64,000 nucleotides of DNA from Robinsoniella peoriensis (GTDB lineage: Bacteria; Bacillota; Clostridia; Lachnospirales; Lachnospiraceae): positions 124,001-188,000 of the forward strand of contig NZ_JTGN01000011.1 in the NCBI RefSeq assembly GCF_000797495.1. The letters are read 5' to 3'. This document shows positions 56,583 through 64,000 of this stretch, piece after piece; the stretch's first letter is position 1, and the number at the start of each line of letters is the position of its first letter. The notes under the pieces are model-generated. The model had not been told where the DNA came from. It saw only the letters and a program-made list of their open reading frames with translations, and searched no databases. The position numbers and the translations under genes are program-made.

Positions 56583-59321
56583 CTACTCTTCTTTCCTATT
56601 TCTGCTTATCCTTATGTTCCATACCAGCATTGATATAAATATGATACTGCTTATGATGCTTACAATGACTCCTTCTTTAAATAAAGGGGGATCAAATACT
56701 ATTTTCACCTCATGGCTTCCCGCTGGAGTTTCAAAGGCAATAAAGCCATAATCCGCCCTTTTTATTTCCTGCCTGTTTCCGTCCAGATAAACGGACCACC
56801 CTTTTTCAAAAGGAATTGCCAGCATCACCATACCATCTACCGGTGCTTCAATTTTACCTGTAATCATACTGTCCCGCTTCGGATCTGTAATTTCAATATT
56901 TGCTTCTTCATCGTATACAATAGAGTCTTTATATCCGTAAGCGTTCAAATTTGTCAGCTTTGCATTTACTTTTCCTTCATTGATCTGTATCGTAATATTT
57001 TCCGTATCCGGCAAAATGTTTAATGCTATATTCTTCGGTTCGTCTTTTCTCACATACACTCTGTAAGGGCGGTCATCGTTTGTACTTATTTCCACATAGG
57101 TCGGGAAATCTACCTCGATTGTAAATTCAAGCTTTGCTCTCTGGTATTTTTGTAATGTTTTCTGATTAACCGGAAGATGAATAAAGTGCTGGTCATAGGT
57201 TGTAATTTCATGATTACCTGCCTGGCATACGGACGTATCTATTTTATCATACGCAATCAAATCTGCTGCTTTTTTCTTCTGATATTCCTTTAATTGTTTG
57301 TCAGAAATCCGAAAAGCGCTCTTCTTTTGGCTTTCCGATTCATCCAGTACCAGAACATCCGACAATAAACCTTCTACATCAAACTGGCTTCGCTTTGCGG
57401 TAAATGCATCTTCTTCCATGGTCTTTGTAAAGAATTTACCAAGGGAGGAAGTTTTCTGATTTCTATAAATATAAATATCTCCCACTTCACGCAAAAACTG
57501 ATAGCCGTCCACATTTAAATCCTTCGTCTTAGTCAAAATGTATTTCACATTACAAAGAGCTGCCAGATCACTGTCATGAACCGCATTTTTAAACTGGTAA
57601 TGATTGATATCCCCCAAACTGTACAACTGAGGCCATACACGGTCTACAAATGCTGCTATATTTCCATTCTGGGTAGAATTATAAGTACTGACCCCATGAT
57701 AATACTGCGCCAGCGAATCCATACTGTGGGAAGCAGAGATAAAATCCTTTTCTACTCTGTAAAAAGAAGAATCAATAGATTTTAAATATGCCAGCGCTTC
57801 CTCCACGGAAGAATGATATGTGCCTTCAAAATAAGAAGTATCATCTTTCTTTACCGTATCCCTGTTCTTATAATTTAATGCCGTATCACTGGTGACATTA
57901 AAAAATAACAGAACCACCAGCATTAAATAGAGATTACTGAAAGGTATCTTCCATTTTTTCTGAACAAACAGCCACAGGACAACTGCCATGCCTATTCCTG
58001 TCACAAGCATAAAAAAGGCATTTTCACCATATCCTGCTTCTTTCAGATATGTATAGGCCTTCCCATATACCGCAATAATTCCAATACATGCTGCAGCCAG
58101 CCCCAAAATATTTAATTTTCTTTCTTTTATTATCCGGTCCAGCATCATCCCGCTGACCAGTGCGAAAAGCGGCATAAATAAAAAGCTGTGCCTTGAGAAT
58201 TCATAAGAAAATCCATTGAATATAATACTTCCGCATTTCAGACCAATGCTGACTGCAATCAGTATAACTGCCGCATATTGGGTTATTTTATGCTTTTTAT
58301 CTGTATTCTGCCTGTGAATAGTAAACAAATACTGAAATAACAATATTACAAACAAGGTAGATAAAAACAGGTGGATATCTTCATAATAATTTGAAAATCC
58401 ACTGTAAGAATATGTGGATCCCGACTGCAGGTTACTGGAAAACAGATTGTATAATGCTGTCTTATAGTAATCTTTAGGCCAAAGACTGAAAGAAGCCAGC
58501 AACCGCTGTGAAAGGCTCGTGGTGGAGGCCAGCCTTGCACTTGTTCCAAACAAAAGTGCGGCAACCGGAAAAAGATTAATGGCTCCCATTCCCACACCTA
58601 ACAGCATAAAGCATCCATCACTGAATAAAAGCATGATTTTTTCTTTAAGCTTCCATCCATTCAGCTGAATCAGCCGGAAACATAAATATATGCCGCCTCC
58701 AAGCAGACACATATATCCCCAATATAAGCTTCCAAATACAATAATACCGGAGACTGCGGCAAGAATCAGTTTGTATTTTTTACATACCAGTGTTTTTTCT
58801 ATGCAGAGTAAGAGCAGGGGAAAGAAGACAACTACCGTAGCAAATTGATAATGCTGCCCCCAGACCACCATGAAGCCGCTGAATGCATACATAAATCCTG
58901 CAATAAGCTTTGCATATTCTGAAAGTGAAAAGCAGGATAAATAATAATAGACTGCGATACCTGCAAGAAGTATCTTAAAAATCTGGAAATATACCAGATA
59001 CGAAGCCAGATGCTCCGGTCCAAACACGACACCCAACAGGTAAAGCACCATCAAAAAGGGATCTGTCAGGTTCAGTCCAAACATATTTACCCCAAAACCA
59101 TTGTTGAAATCCCACAGAGAAAAACTTCCGTTTCGCAAATGATTCACAATAGTATTATACTGCATCAGATACTGCTGCTTTGTATCAGAACCTATGTCTC
59201 CAAAGACAAAGGTTTCATTTCCAAATATATAACTCTGAAAAATAAGAAGACAGGCACCTAAAATGATCAGGCTTAGAATCCCTGCCGTCTTAAAACTGCT
59301 TGTATTTTTTTCCTGTATCAT
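56583..59321 (-). CDS. YfhO family membrane glycosyltransferase
   Basis: A 912-residue integral membrane protein with about 13 helices in the first 500 residues and one at the C-terminus. DIGSDTKQQYLMQYNTIV near 42-59 carries the acidic loop after helix 1 that is the presumed catalytic site of GT-C enzymes. The large extracytoplasmic part (about 500-885) holds beta-rich segments ending PVDGMVMLAIPFEKGWSVYLDG, a YfhO mark. In Bacillus, YfhO transfers a sugar from undecaprenyl phosphate to teichoic acid. It sits inside the polysaccharide cluster between a GT and WecE. The start is behind GGGGAG. Confidence 0.9.
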   Translation of the reverse strand: MIQEKNTSSFKTAGILSLIILGACLLIFQSYIFGNETFVFGDIGSDTKQQYLMQYNTIVNHLRNGSFSLWDFNNGFGVNMFGLNLTDPFLMVLYLLGVVFGPEHLASYLVYFQIFKILLAGIAVYYYLSCFSLSEYAKLIAGFMYAFSGFMVVWGQHYQFATVVVFFPLLLLCIEKTLVCKKYKLILAAVSGIIVFGSLYWGYMCLLGGGIYLCFRLIQLNGWKLKEKIMLLFSDGCFMLLGVGMGAINLFPVAALLFGTSARLASTTSLSQRLLASFSLWPKDYYKTALYNLFSSNLQSGSTYSYSGFSNYYEDIHLFLSTLFVILLFQYLFTIHRQNTDKKHKITQYAAVILIAVSIGLKCGSIIFNGFSYEFSRHSFLFMPLFALVSGMMLDRIIKERKLNILGLAAACIGIIAVYGKAYTYLKEAGYGENAFFMLVTGIGMAVVLWLFVQKKWKIPFSNLYLMLVVLLFFNVTSDTALNYKNRDTVKKDDTSYFEGTYHSSVEEALAYLKSIDSSFYRVEKDFISASHSMDSLAQYYHGVSTYNSTQNGNIAAFVDRVWPQLYSLGDINHYQFKNAVHDSDLAALCNVKYILTKTKDLNVDGYQFLREVGDIYIYRNQKTSSLGKFFTKTMEEDAFTAKRSQFDVEGLLSDVLVLDESESQKKSAFRISDKQLKEYQKKKAADLIAYDKIDTSVCQAGNHEITTYDQHFIHLPVNQKTLQKYQRAKLEFTIEVDFPTYVEISTNDDRPYRVYVRKDEPKNIALNILPDTENITIQINEGKVNAKLTNLNAYGYKDSIVYDEEANIEITDPKRDSMITGKIEAPVDGMVMLAIPFEKGWSVYLDGNRQEIKRADYGFIAFETPAGSHEVKIVFDPPLFKEGVIVSIISSIIFISMLVWNIRISRNRKEE

Positions 59322-59352
59322 ACGTTACTCCCCTTGCTGAAATTCTCCCTAA

Positions 59353-61797
59353 TTAAATCTTCAACGAGAAATCCGCCTTGTCTAACGATAAATTCACATT
59401 ATAATAAGGATCCCCTTTTTCCAGGATATCCGGCCACTTAGCAAGAAACCTGTTGGCTTCCCTGTTAAACCTCTGGACTTTATCGGGGGTATCCTCATAT
59501 CCTCTGGACTTGGACTCATAGTGGTAAAGTTCTGCATACGGGTTATACACCACTAACTTACCAAGTGCCCTGACTTTCAGACAAAAATCTATATCATTAA
59601 ATGCAACCTGAAGGTTCTCGTCAAACCCTCCGGCTTCTTCAAATACACTTCTTTTTACCATCATGCATGCCGCTGTTACTGCGCTTAAATCAGCCGCACA
59701 GATAATTCTGGAAAAATATCCATTATCATCACGTCTGCTCCCGATAAATGCATGCCCTGCAATCCCGCCAAATCCAATGATAACGCCTGCATGCTGAATG
59801 GTATTATCCTCAAAATACAGTCTGGCTCCTACGGCTCCCACATCATCCCGCATACAGTAGCCCAGCATTTCTTCCAGACAATCTTCATTAATAATCTCCG
59901 TATCATTATTTAAAAACAGTAAGTAGCTTCCTTTTGCATGTCTCACACCAAAATTATTGATGCTGGAGTAGTTAAATACATCTTTCCAGCAGACAACATG
60001 CACACATGCAAGCTCTGCTTCCAGTTTTCGGTAATAATCAAATGTTTCTTTTTCACTGCTGTTATTTTCCACAATAATAAATTCTATATTAGGATAAGCT
60101 GATTTGGTTAAAATGGAACGGACACATTTATCTAAATCAGCAGAATGGTCTTTATTCGGTATGATTACTGAGATCAGAGGTTTCTCCTCCGGCATTACAA
60201 ACCGGGTCTTATAAAGCCCCAGATATGCTCCACTTGAAACAACTGCTTCGATGCCAAACCTGTCGTAATGCGCCTGCACTGCCCGTGTTCCCGCCTCAAA
60301 AGCATAAAGCTTGCTCTCGGGATTCTCAGCAGTGGAATCCTTATGGGCACGCCAATGATAAAGTACTTTCGGTATATGCCAGATCTCTTTTGCCTGCTCT
60401 GCACATCTTAAAATAAAGTCGTAATCCTGTGCTCCGTCAAACTCCTGACGCAGGCATCCCACCTGTTTTAAAAGTTCTTTTTTTACAACAAATAAATGAC
60501 TGATATAATTCATACTGCATAGTAAATCAATATTGAAATCTGATTTGAAATGAGGCTGGAAATATTCTTTTCCATTCATAGTAATTTTATCTTCATCCGA
60601 ATAAAGCACGTCAATACGGGGATTTTTATTGATTGCTTTCACACACTCAAACAGCGCCTCCGGCGCCAGTAAATCGTCATGATCTGCAAACGCAATATAA
60701 TTTCCCGTAGCAATCTGAATTGCATAATTAGTATTTTCTGAAATCTGCATTTGCTTTTTCGGATAAATGACCTTGATTCTGGAATCCTTTTTCTGCATTT
60801 CATTTAATGTTTCAGCGAGAGGCGAATCCTCCCCGCTTCCATCTGAGAGACATAGTTCAAAGTTCTCGTAAGTCTGGTTTTGTACGGATTCCACAAATTC
60901 CTTTAAATAAGGAAGAGGTGTCTTATATAATGGTACTACGATACTGATCAGGGGTCTGAGCCCGAACTTGGTGCGCCTTTGTTCTTCCAGTTCTTCTCTG
61001 GAAATCAAATGTTTCCTGCGCCATTTTCCATAGTTCTCTTCAATATTCATATCCACACGCATTACTTTTTCAATCGTACGTTTCATGGCACGCTCCAGAC
61101 CGTTTCGTTTCAGATATGCAATACCTTTTGTTAAATACGATGGCTGTCCTGATTTTCCGGCAGCAGAAGAACCCACCGTATAGCCGGAACTAAGCCCACA
61201 TGCTGTAACGGTAATCTTCACCTTCGAAGCCGGTTTCCTATATTCCAGCTGGAACCCGGCCTGATTGCAGAGATGCCCCTCAGGAAAATTACCAGCCAGA
61301 TCCACACGCTCGTGGAATTTTATTTCTGCATCTATTTCACAGCCTTTACTGTCCTTAAGTTCAACTTGATAAGGTTCTATCGACGCTGCCCAGCCACTTA
61401 CGGACATTTTCCCATCCGCTCCTGCACGAATAGCATCAATACAGAAATTCACTTCTTTTTGCTGCTTTAAAAGGTTGGAAACAGGAAGCCTGTAAATCCG
61501 CTTCTGTTCCTCCTCTGTCTTTTGGAAAACGGATAACTTTTTGTGGGAGCCCATTTCTTTCGGAAGTTTAATCCATATAAAATATTCCCGGTCTATTTCC
61601 AGCCCCTTTGCCAGATATTTTTTCCGTACCTCTATCCCCGATAAGTTCGTAACTTTCACAGGAAGCCGCTTCCGGTCCATAAATGCAGAAATATTTTTAT
61701 CGGTGATTTCATCTCCTTCACAAATTCCCTGCAATACATAGCAGTCCCTGTGTGCCAGATGAAATCTGGCTATCTGTACATTAAACAATCTGTCCAT
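59353..61797 (-). CDS. Two-domain GT2 glycosyltransferase with N-terminal beta domain
   Basis: An 814-residue protein. Residues 1 to about 230 are a beta-rich, non-catalytic domain with VSGWAASIEPYQVEL near 125, possibly for sugar binding. GT domain 1 (about 285-500) has ISIVVPLYKTPLPYLKEF and FADHDDLLAPEALFE. GT domain 2 (about 545-790) has SVIIPNKDHSADLDKCVRSI, LFLNNDTEIINEDCLEEM and VTAACMMVKRSVFEEAGGF. The start at 61797 follows AGGAGG with six-base spacing; the longer frame to 61857 overlaps the neighbour and has no site. It is a paralogue of the proteins at 53410 and 61835. Confidence 0.9.
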   Translation of the reverse strand: MDRLFNVQIARFHLAHRDCYVLQGICEGDEITDKNISAFMDRKRLPVKVTNLSGIEVRKKYLAKGLEIDREYFIWIKLPKEMGSHKKLSVFQKTEEEQKRIYRLPVSNLLKQQKEVNFCIDAIRAGADGKMSVSGWAASIEPYQVELKDSKGCEIDAEIKFHERVDLAGNFPEGHLCNQAGFQLEYRKPASKVKITVTACGLSSGYTVGSSAAGKSGQPSYLTKGIAYLKRNGLERAMKRTIEKVMRVDMNIEENYGKWRRKHLISREELEEQRRTKFGLRPLISIVVPLYKTPLPYLKEFVESVQNQTYENFELCLSDGSGEDSPLAETLNEMQKKDSRIKVIYPKKQMQISENTNYAIQIATGNYIAFADHDDLLAPEALFECVKAINKNPRIDVLYSDEDKITMNGKEYFQPHFKSDFNIDLLCSMNYISHLFVVKKELLKQVGCLRQEFDGAQDYDFILRCAEQAKEIWHIPKVLYHWRAHKDSTAENPESKLYAFEAGTRAVQAHYDRFGIEAVVSSGAYLGLYKTRFVMPEEKPLISVIIPNKDHSADLDKCVRSILTKSAYPNIEFIIVENNSSEKETFDYYRKLEAELACVHVVCWKDVFNYSSINNFGVRHAKGSYLLFLNNDTEIINEDCLEEMLGYCMRDDVGAVGARLYFEDNTIQHAGVIIGFGGIAGHAFIGSRRDDNGYFSRIICAADLSAVTAACMMVKRSVFEEAGGFDENLQVAFNDIDFCLKVRALGKLVVYNPYAELYHYESKSRGYEDTPDKVQRFNREANRFLAKWPDILEKGDPYYNVNLSLDKADFSLKI

Positions 61798-61834
61798 CCG
61801 TATCCTCCTAAATTCGTCACCCCATACTGCCAGA

Positions 61835-64000
61835 TTACCAAAGGGTAAATGGCGCACGGTTTACTGAGAAATTCTGATTGTAATAAGGATCACCCGCATC
61901 TACAACCGGGCCCCAAACAGAACGGAACTTCTCTACTTCTTTCTGGAAACGCGCCTGTTTTTCCGGCGTATCCTCGTAGCCTCTGGACTTGGATTCATAA
62001 TGGTGCCACAGTGAAAAAGCATTATAAACAATCAGATACTTTTTCGCGCGCACTTTCATACAGAATTCCACGTCATTTAATGCTACTGCAAAATCTTCAT
62101 TAAAACATCCAACTTCTTCAAAAACCTCACGGCGCACCATCATACATGCAGCCGTAACGGCACTATAATTACAGTTAATTACAGGGCGGAGCATAAAACC
62201 TAAGTCATCCTTCCCGATACCGGAAAAGACGTGTCCTGCAAATCCGCCAAATCCCAGTACAATACCGGCATGTTGAACCGTATCATCTGCAAACAGCAAT
62301 TTCGCTCCTACGCATCCAACTTCTTCTCTCATACAGCAGCCCAGCATTTCACGAATGCCATCCGGACTGATTAATTCCGTATCGTTGTTTAAAAACAGCA
62401 GATAATCTCCTTTTGCATGCTTCACACCAAAGTTATTGATGGCGGAATAATTAAATCCGCTCTCCCAGGTAATCACATGGACATTTTTAAATTCCTGGGA
62501 AAGCTTCTCGTAATAGGAGAAAGTATCTTTCTTCTGACTGTTATTTTCCACAACAATAAATTCTATATTTTTATAATTACTTTTCTCCAGAATAGAGCGC
62601 ACGCAAAGATCCAGATCTTTTGTATGATCTTTATTTGGTATAATAATGGAAACAAGGGGATCACCCGGCGTATGATATTTTACATGATTCATTCCCCAGA
62701 GATCCATTCTTTCCACATCCGCTTTAACTCCCACCCGTTTCAGGTGCTCTTCAATCGCTTTTCTTCCGGCTTCATATGCATACATTTTGCTTTCCGGATT
62801 CTCAGCAGTAGAATTGCTGTGCATTCTCCAATAATAAAGAATTTTAGGAACATGCTTGATCACTTTTGCCTTTTCGATGCACCGGAACATCAGATCATAA
62901 TCCTGTGCTCCGTCAAATTCTTTACGGAATCCTCCCACTTCATGGAATATAGAACTTTTCACTACAAAGAGGTGGGTGATATAATTATGGGAGCGCAAAA
63001 GGTCAAGGCTAAAGTCCGGCTTCAGATTGGGATCCATATGTTCGGTCAAATCTGCATTTACCTTATCTTCATCCGAATATACAATATCTGTCTTCTTATC
63101 CTGCAGTGCCTGCACCATTTCACTGAGCGCATTGGGTGCCAAAACATCATCATGATCTAAAAGTGCTATATAATCACCGGTTGCCAAAGGGATTGCCCCA
63201 TTGGTATTCTCAGATATTCCTTTATTACTGTCCAGCAAAACATATTTGATTCTGGCATCCTTTTTCGCATATGACTCAAATGCCTCTTCCAGTTCTTTAT
63301 TTCCACAGCTGCCGTCTGCAATACATAACTCCCACTTTCCATAGGTCTGTGACTGTACGGATTCTATCATCTCATGAAGATATTTCAGCGGTGTATTATA
63401 CGTGGGAACCAAAATACTGATCACTGGTTTATAAAGAAACTGATGCTTTCTCTGGCTTTCTAACTGAGCCTGCGTTGGAAGCTGAGCCTCAAACCAGTTC
63501 TGGTAAGGCGTTTTCGGTTTAACAGCTTCTGTATCCGGCTTTTGCGGCATCATCTGCTTTGCCTTAAACTTGGCATAATTTCGTGCCGTACGCATTTTTT
63601 CCATAGCCTGAAAGCCTTTTGTCTGTCTCAGGGCATGCAGCTGATCCTGCAGCTCTTTTCCCTTGTCATGATAGCGATGGGCCTTTTCACGCAGCTCTGT
63701 CAGCTCTTTTCTCTGTGCTTTCAGATTTTTAACCATCTCTCTTTCATCCAGGATATCGATATGTCCCTGAATGGTAATGGAATGCAATTCTTTAAAGTTG
63801 CCATGGATGATATAAGCCGGATCATAATCCCAGAAAACATCCCCATCTCCCTGATGGAATCCGTTCATAGGTTCTATCTGTGTCATACACTCAGAAATGA
63901 TGTTATCTATTCTGCAGCAGCAGATTTCCCGCTCCAGAGGATCCCACCTGAGCATACCGATATCTCCCGGATTCTCAATTTCAAAGGTAACCGAAAAACT
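61835..64000 (-). CDS. Two-domain GT2 glycosyltransferase (5' end beyond window)
   Basis: At least 721 residues, open at the window edge: the frame continues past 63955 without a start. The visible N-terminal part has a beta segment (SVTFEIENPGDIGML) and a coiled-coil (KNLKAQRKELTELREKAHRYHD). GT domain 1 has VISILVPTYNTPLKYLHEMI and LLDHDDVLAPNALSEM. GT domain 2 has VSIIIPNKDHTKDLDLC, LFLNNDTELISPDGIREM and VTAACMMVRREVFEEVGCF. It stops 37 bases before the 59353-61797 gene. Members of this group occur in rhamnan and teichuronic-type polymer clusters. Its true length and promoter lie beyond the window. Confidence 0.9.
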   Translation of the reverse strand, partial: SFSVTFEIENPGDIGMLRWDPLEREICCCRIDNIISECMTQIEPMNGFHQGDGDVFWDYDPAYIIHGNFKELHSITIQGHIDILDEREMVKNLKAQRKELTELREKAHRYHDKGKELQDQLHALRQTKGFQAMEKMRTARNYAKFKAKQMMPQKPDTEAVKPKTPYQNWFEAQLPTQAQLESQRKHQFLYKPVISILVPTYNTPLKYLHEMIESVQSQTYGKWELCIADGSCGNKELEEAFESYAKKDARIKYVLLDSNKGISENTNGAIPLATGDYIALLDHDDVLAPNALSEMVQALQDKKTDIVYSDEDKVNADLTEHMDPNLKPDFSLDLLRSHNYITHLFVVKSSIFHEVGGFRKEFDGAQDYDLMFRCIEKAKVIKHVPKILYYWRMHSNSTAENPESKMYAYEAGRKAIEEHLKRVGVKADVERMDLWGMNHVKYHTPGDPLVSIIIPNKDHTKDLDLCVRSILEKSNYKNIEFIVVENNSQKKDTFSYYEKLSQEFKNVHVITWESGFNYSAINNFGVKHAKGDYLLFLNNDTELISPDGIREMLGCCMREEVGCVGAKLLFADDTVQHAGIVLGFGGFAGHVFSGIGKDDLGFMLRPVINCNYSAVTAACMMVRREVFEEVGCFNEDFAVALNDVEFCMKVRAKKYLIVYNAFSLWHHYESKSRGYEDTPEKQARFQKEVEKFRSVWGPVVDAGDPYYNQNFSVNRAPFTLW

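Overview
The window looks like chromosomal DNA of a gut-type Lachnospiraceae or related clostridial anaerobe. The evidence is a low-to-moderate GC content with strong AGGAGG ribosome sites, an oxygen-independent class III ribonucleotide reductase, LL-diaminopimelate aminotransferase (DapL) lysine synthesis, indirect Asn-tRNA synthesis through GatCAB under a T-box, DUF3793/DUF2325/flavodoxin iron genes and SigA. Most genes lie on the minus strand. The plus-strand exceptions are asnA, a DsbA-like gene, a sigma factor, an SDR gene and a GntR-ABC operon. I saw no tRNA or rRNA gene, insertion sequence, prophage or CRISPR array.

Region by region (minus strand unless stated). 1-1080: the 5' end of a flavodoxin gene behind DUF3793 and DUF2325 genes, with a promoter carrying a metal-repressor-like palindrome. 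1.2-9.7 kb: amidohydrolase, tcdA, a Cys-motif redox protein, nrdD with unusual inverted repeats in its leader, a GH31 glucosidase and a MATE exporter. 9.7-16.2 kb: aspS2-gatCAB behind a T-box whose specifier reads AAC (Asn) overlapped by GAA (Glu), divergent from asnA on plus. 16.3-21.1 kb: pepD, a candidate type I toxin/antisense RNA pair, and an M20 peptidase with two membrane proteins (one DUF5058). 21.1-25.6 kb: a decayed immunity-like fragment and a DsbA-like protein (plus), then dapF, dapL and a polysaccharide deacetylase. 25.7-30.6 kb: an ABC exporter, a sigma factor with a Cys-containing tail (plus), a serine hydrolase and an SDR (plus). 30.7-33.8 kb: nadA-nadB-nadC under a NiaR-like operator. 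33.9-35.9 kb: a GntR/YtrA-type ABC operon (plus) with a palindrome over its -10.

35.9-41.2 kb is the least explained part. It is a tight operon of two ATP-grasp ligases, two half-size EamA/SMR-like membrane proteins, a GtrB/CsbB-like polyprenyl-phosphate glycosyltransferase and a membrane-anchored alpha/beta hydrolase. 41.3-46.4 kb holds housekeeping and stress genes: clpX with an acidic N-terminal extension, lspA, rpoD and htrA.

46.6-64.0 kb is a cell-surface polysaccharide cluster. It contains glmS, a rhamnosyltransferase-like GT, an LCP ligase with a long NGPY-rich cytosolic tail, an undecaprenyl-phosphate sugar phosphotransferase, further GT2 enzymes including three large two-domain ones, a WecE-type aminotransferase and a YfhO membrane protein. 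The CsbB-like GT, the EamA pair and YfhO together could form a three-component lipid-linked glycosylation system, split over two loci. Several short repeats are also present: a 17-18 bp element at the 3' ends of four genes, a roughly 50 bp intergenic element in two copies, and tandem repeats next to dapL and nadC.
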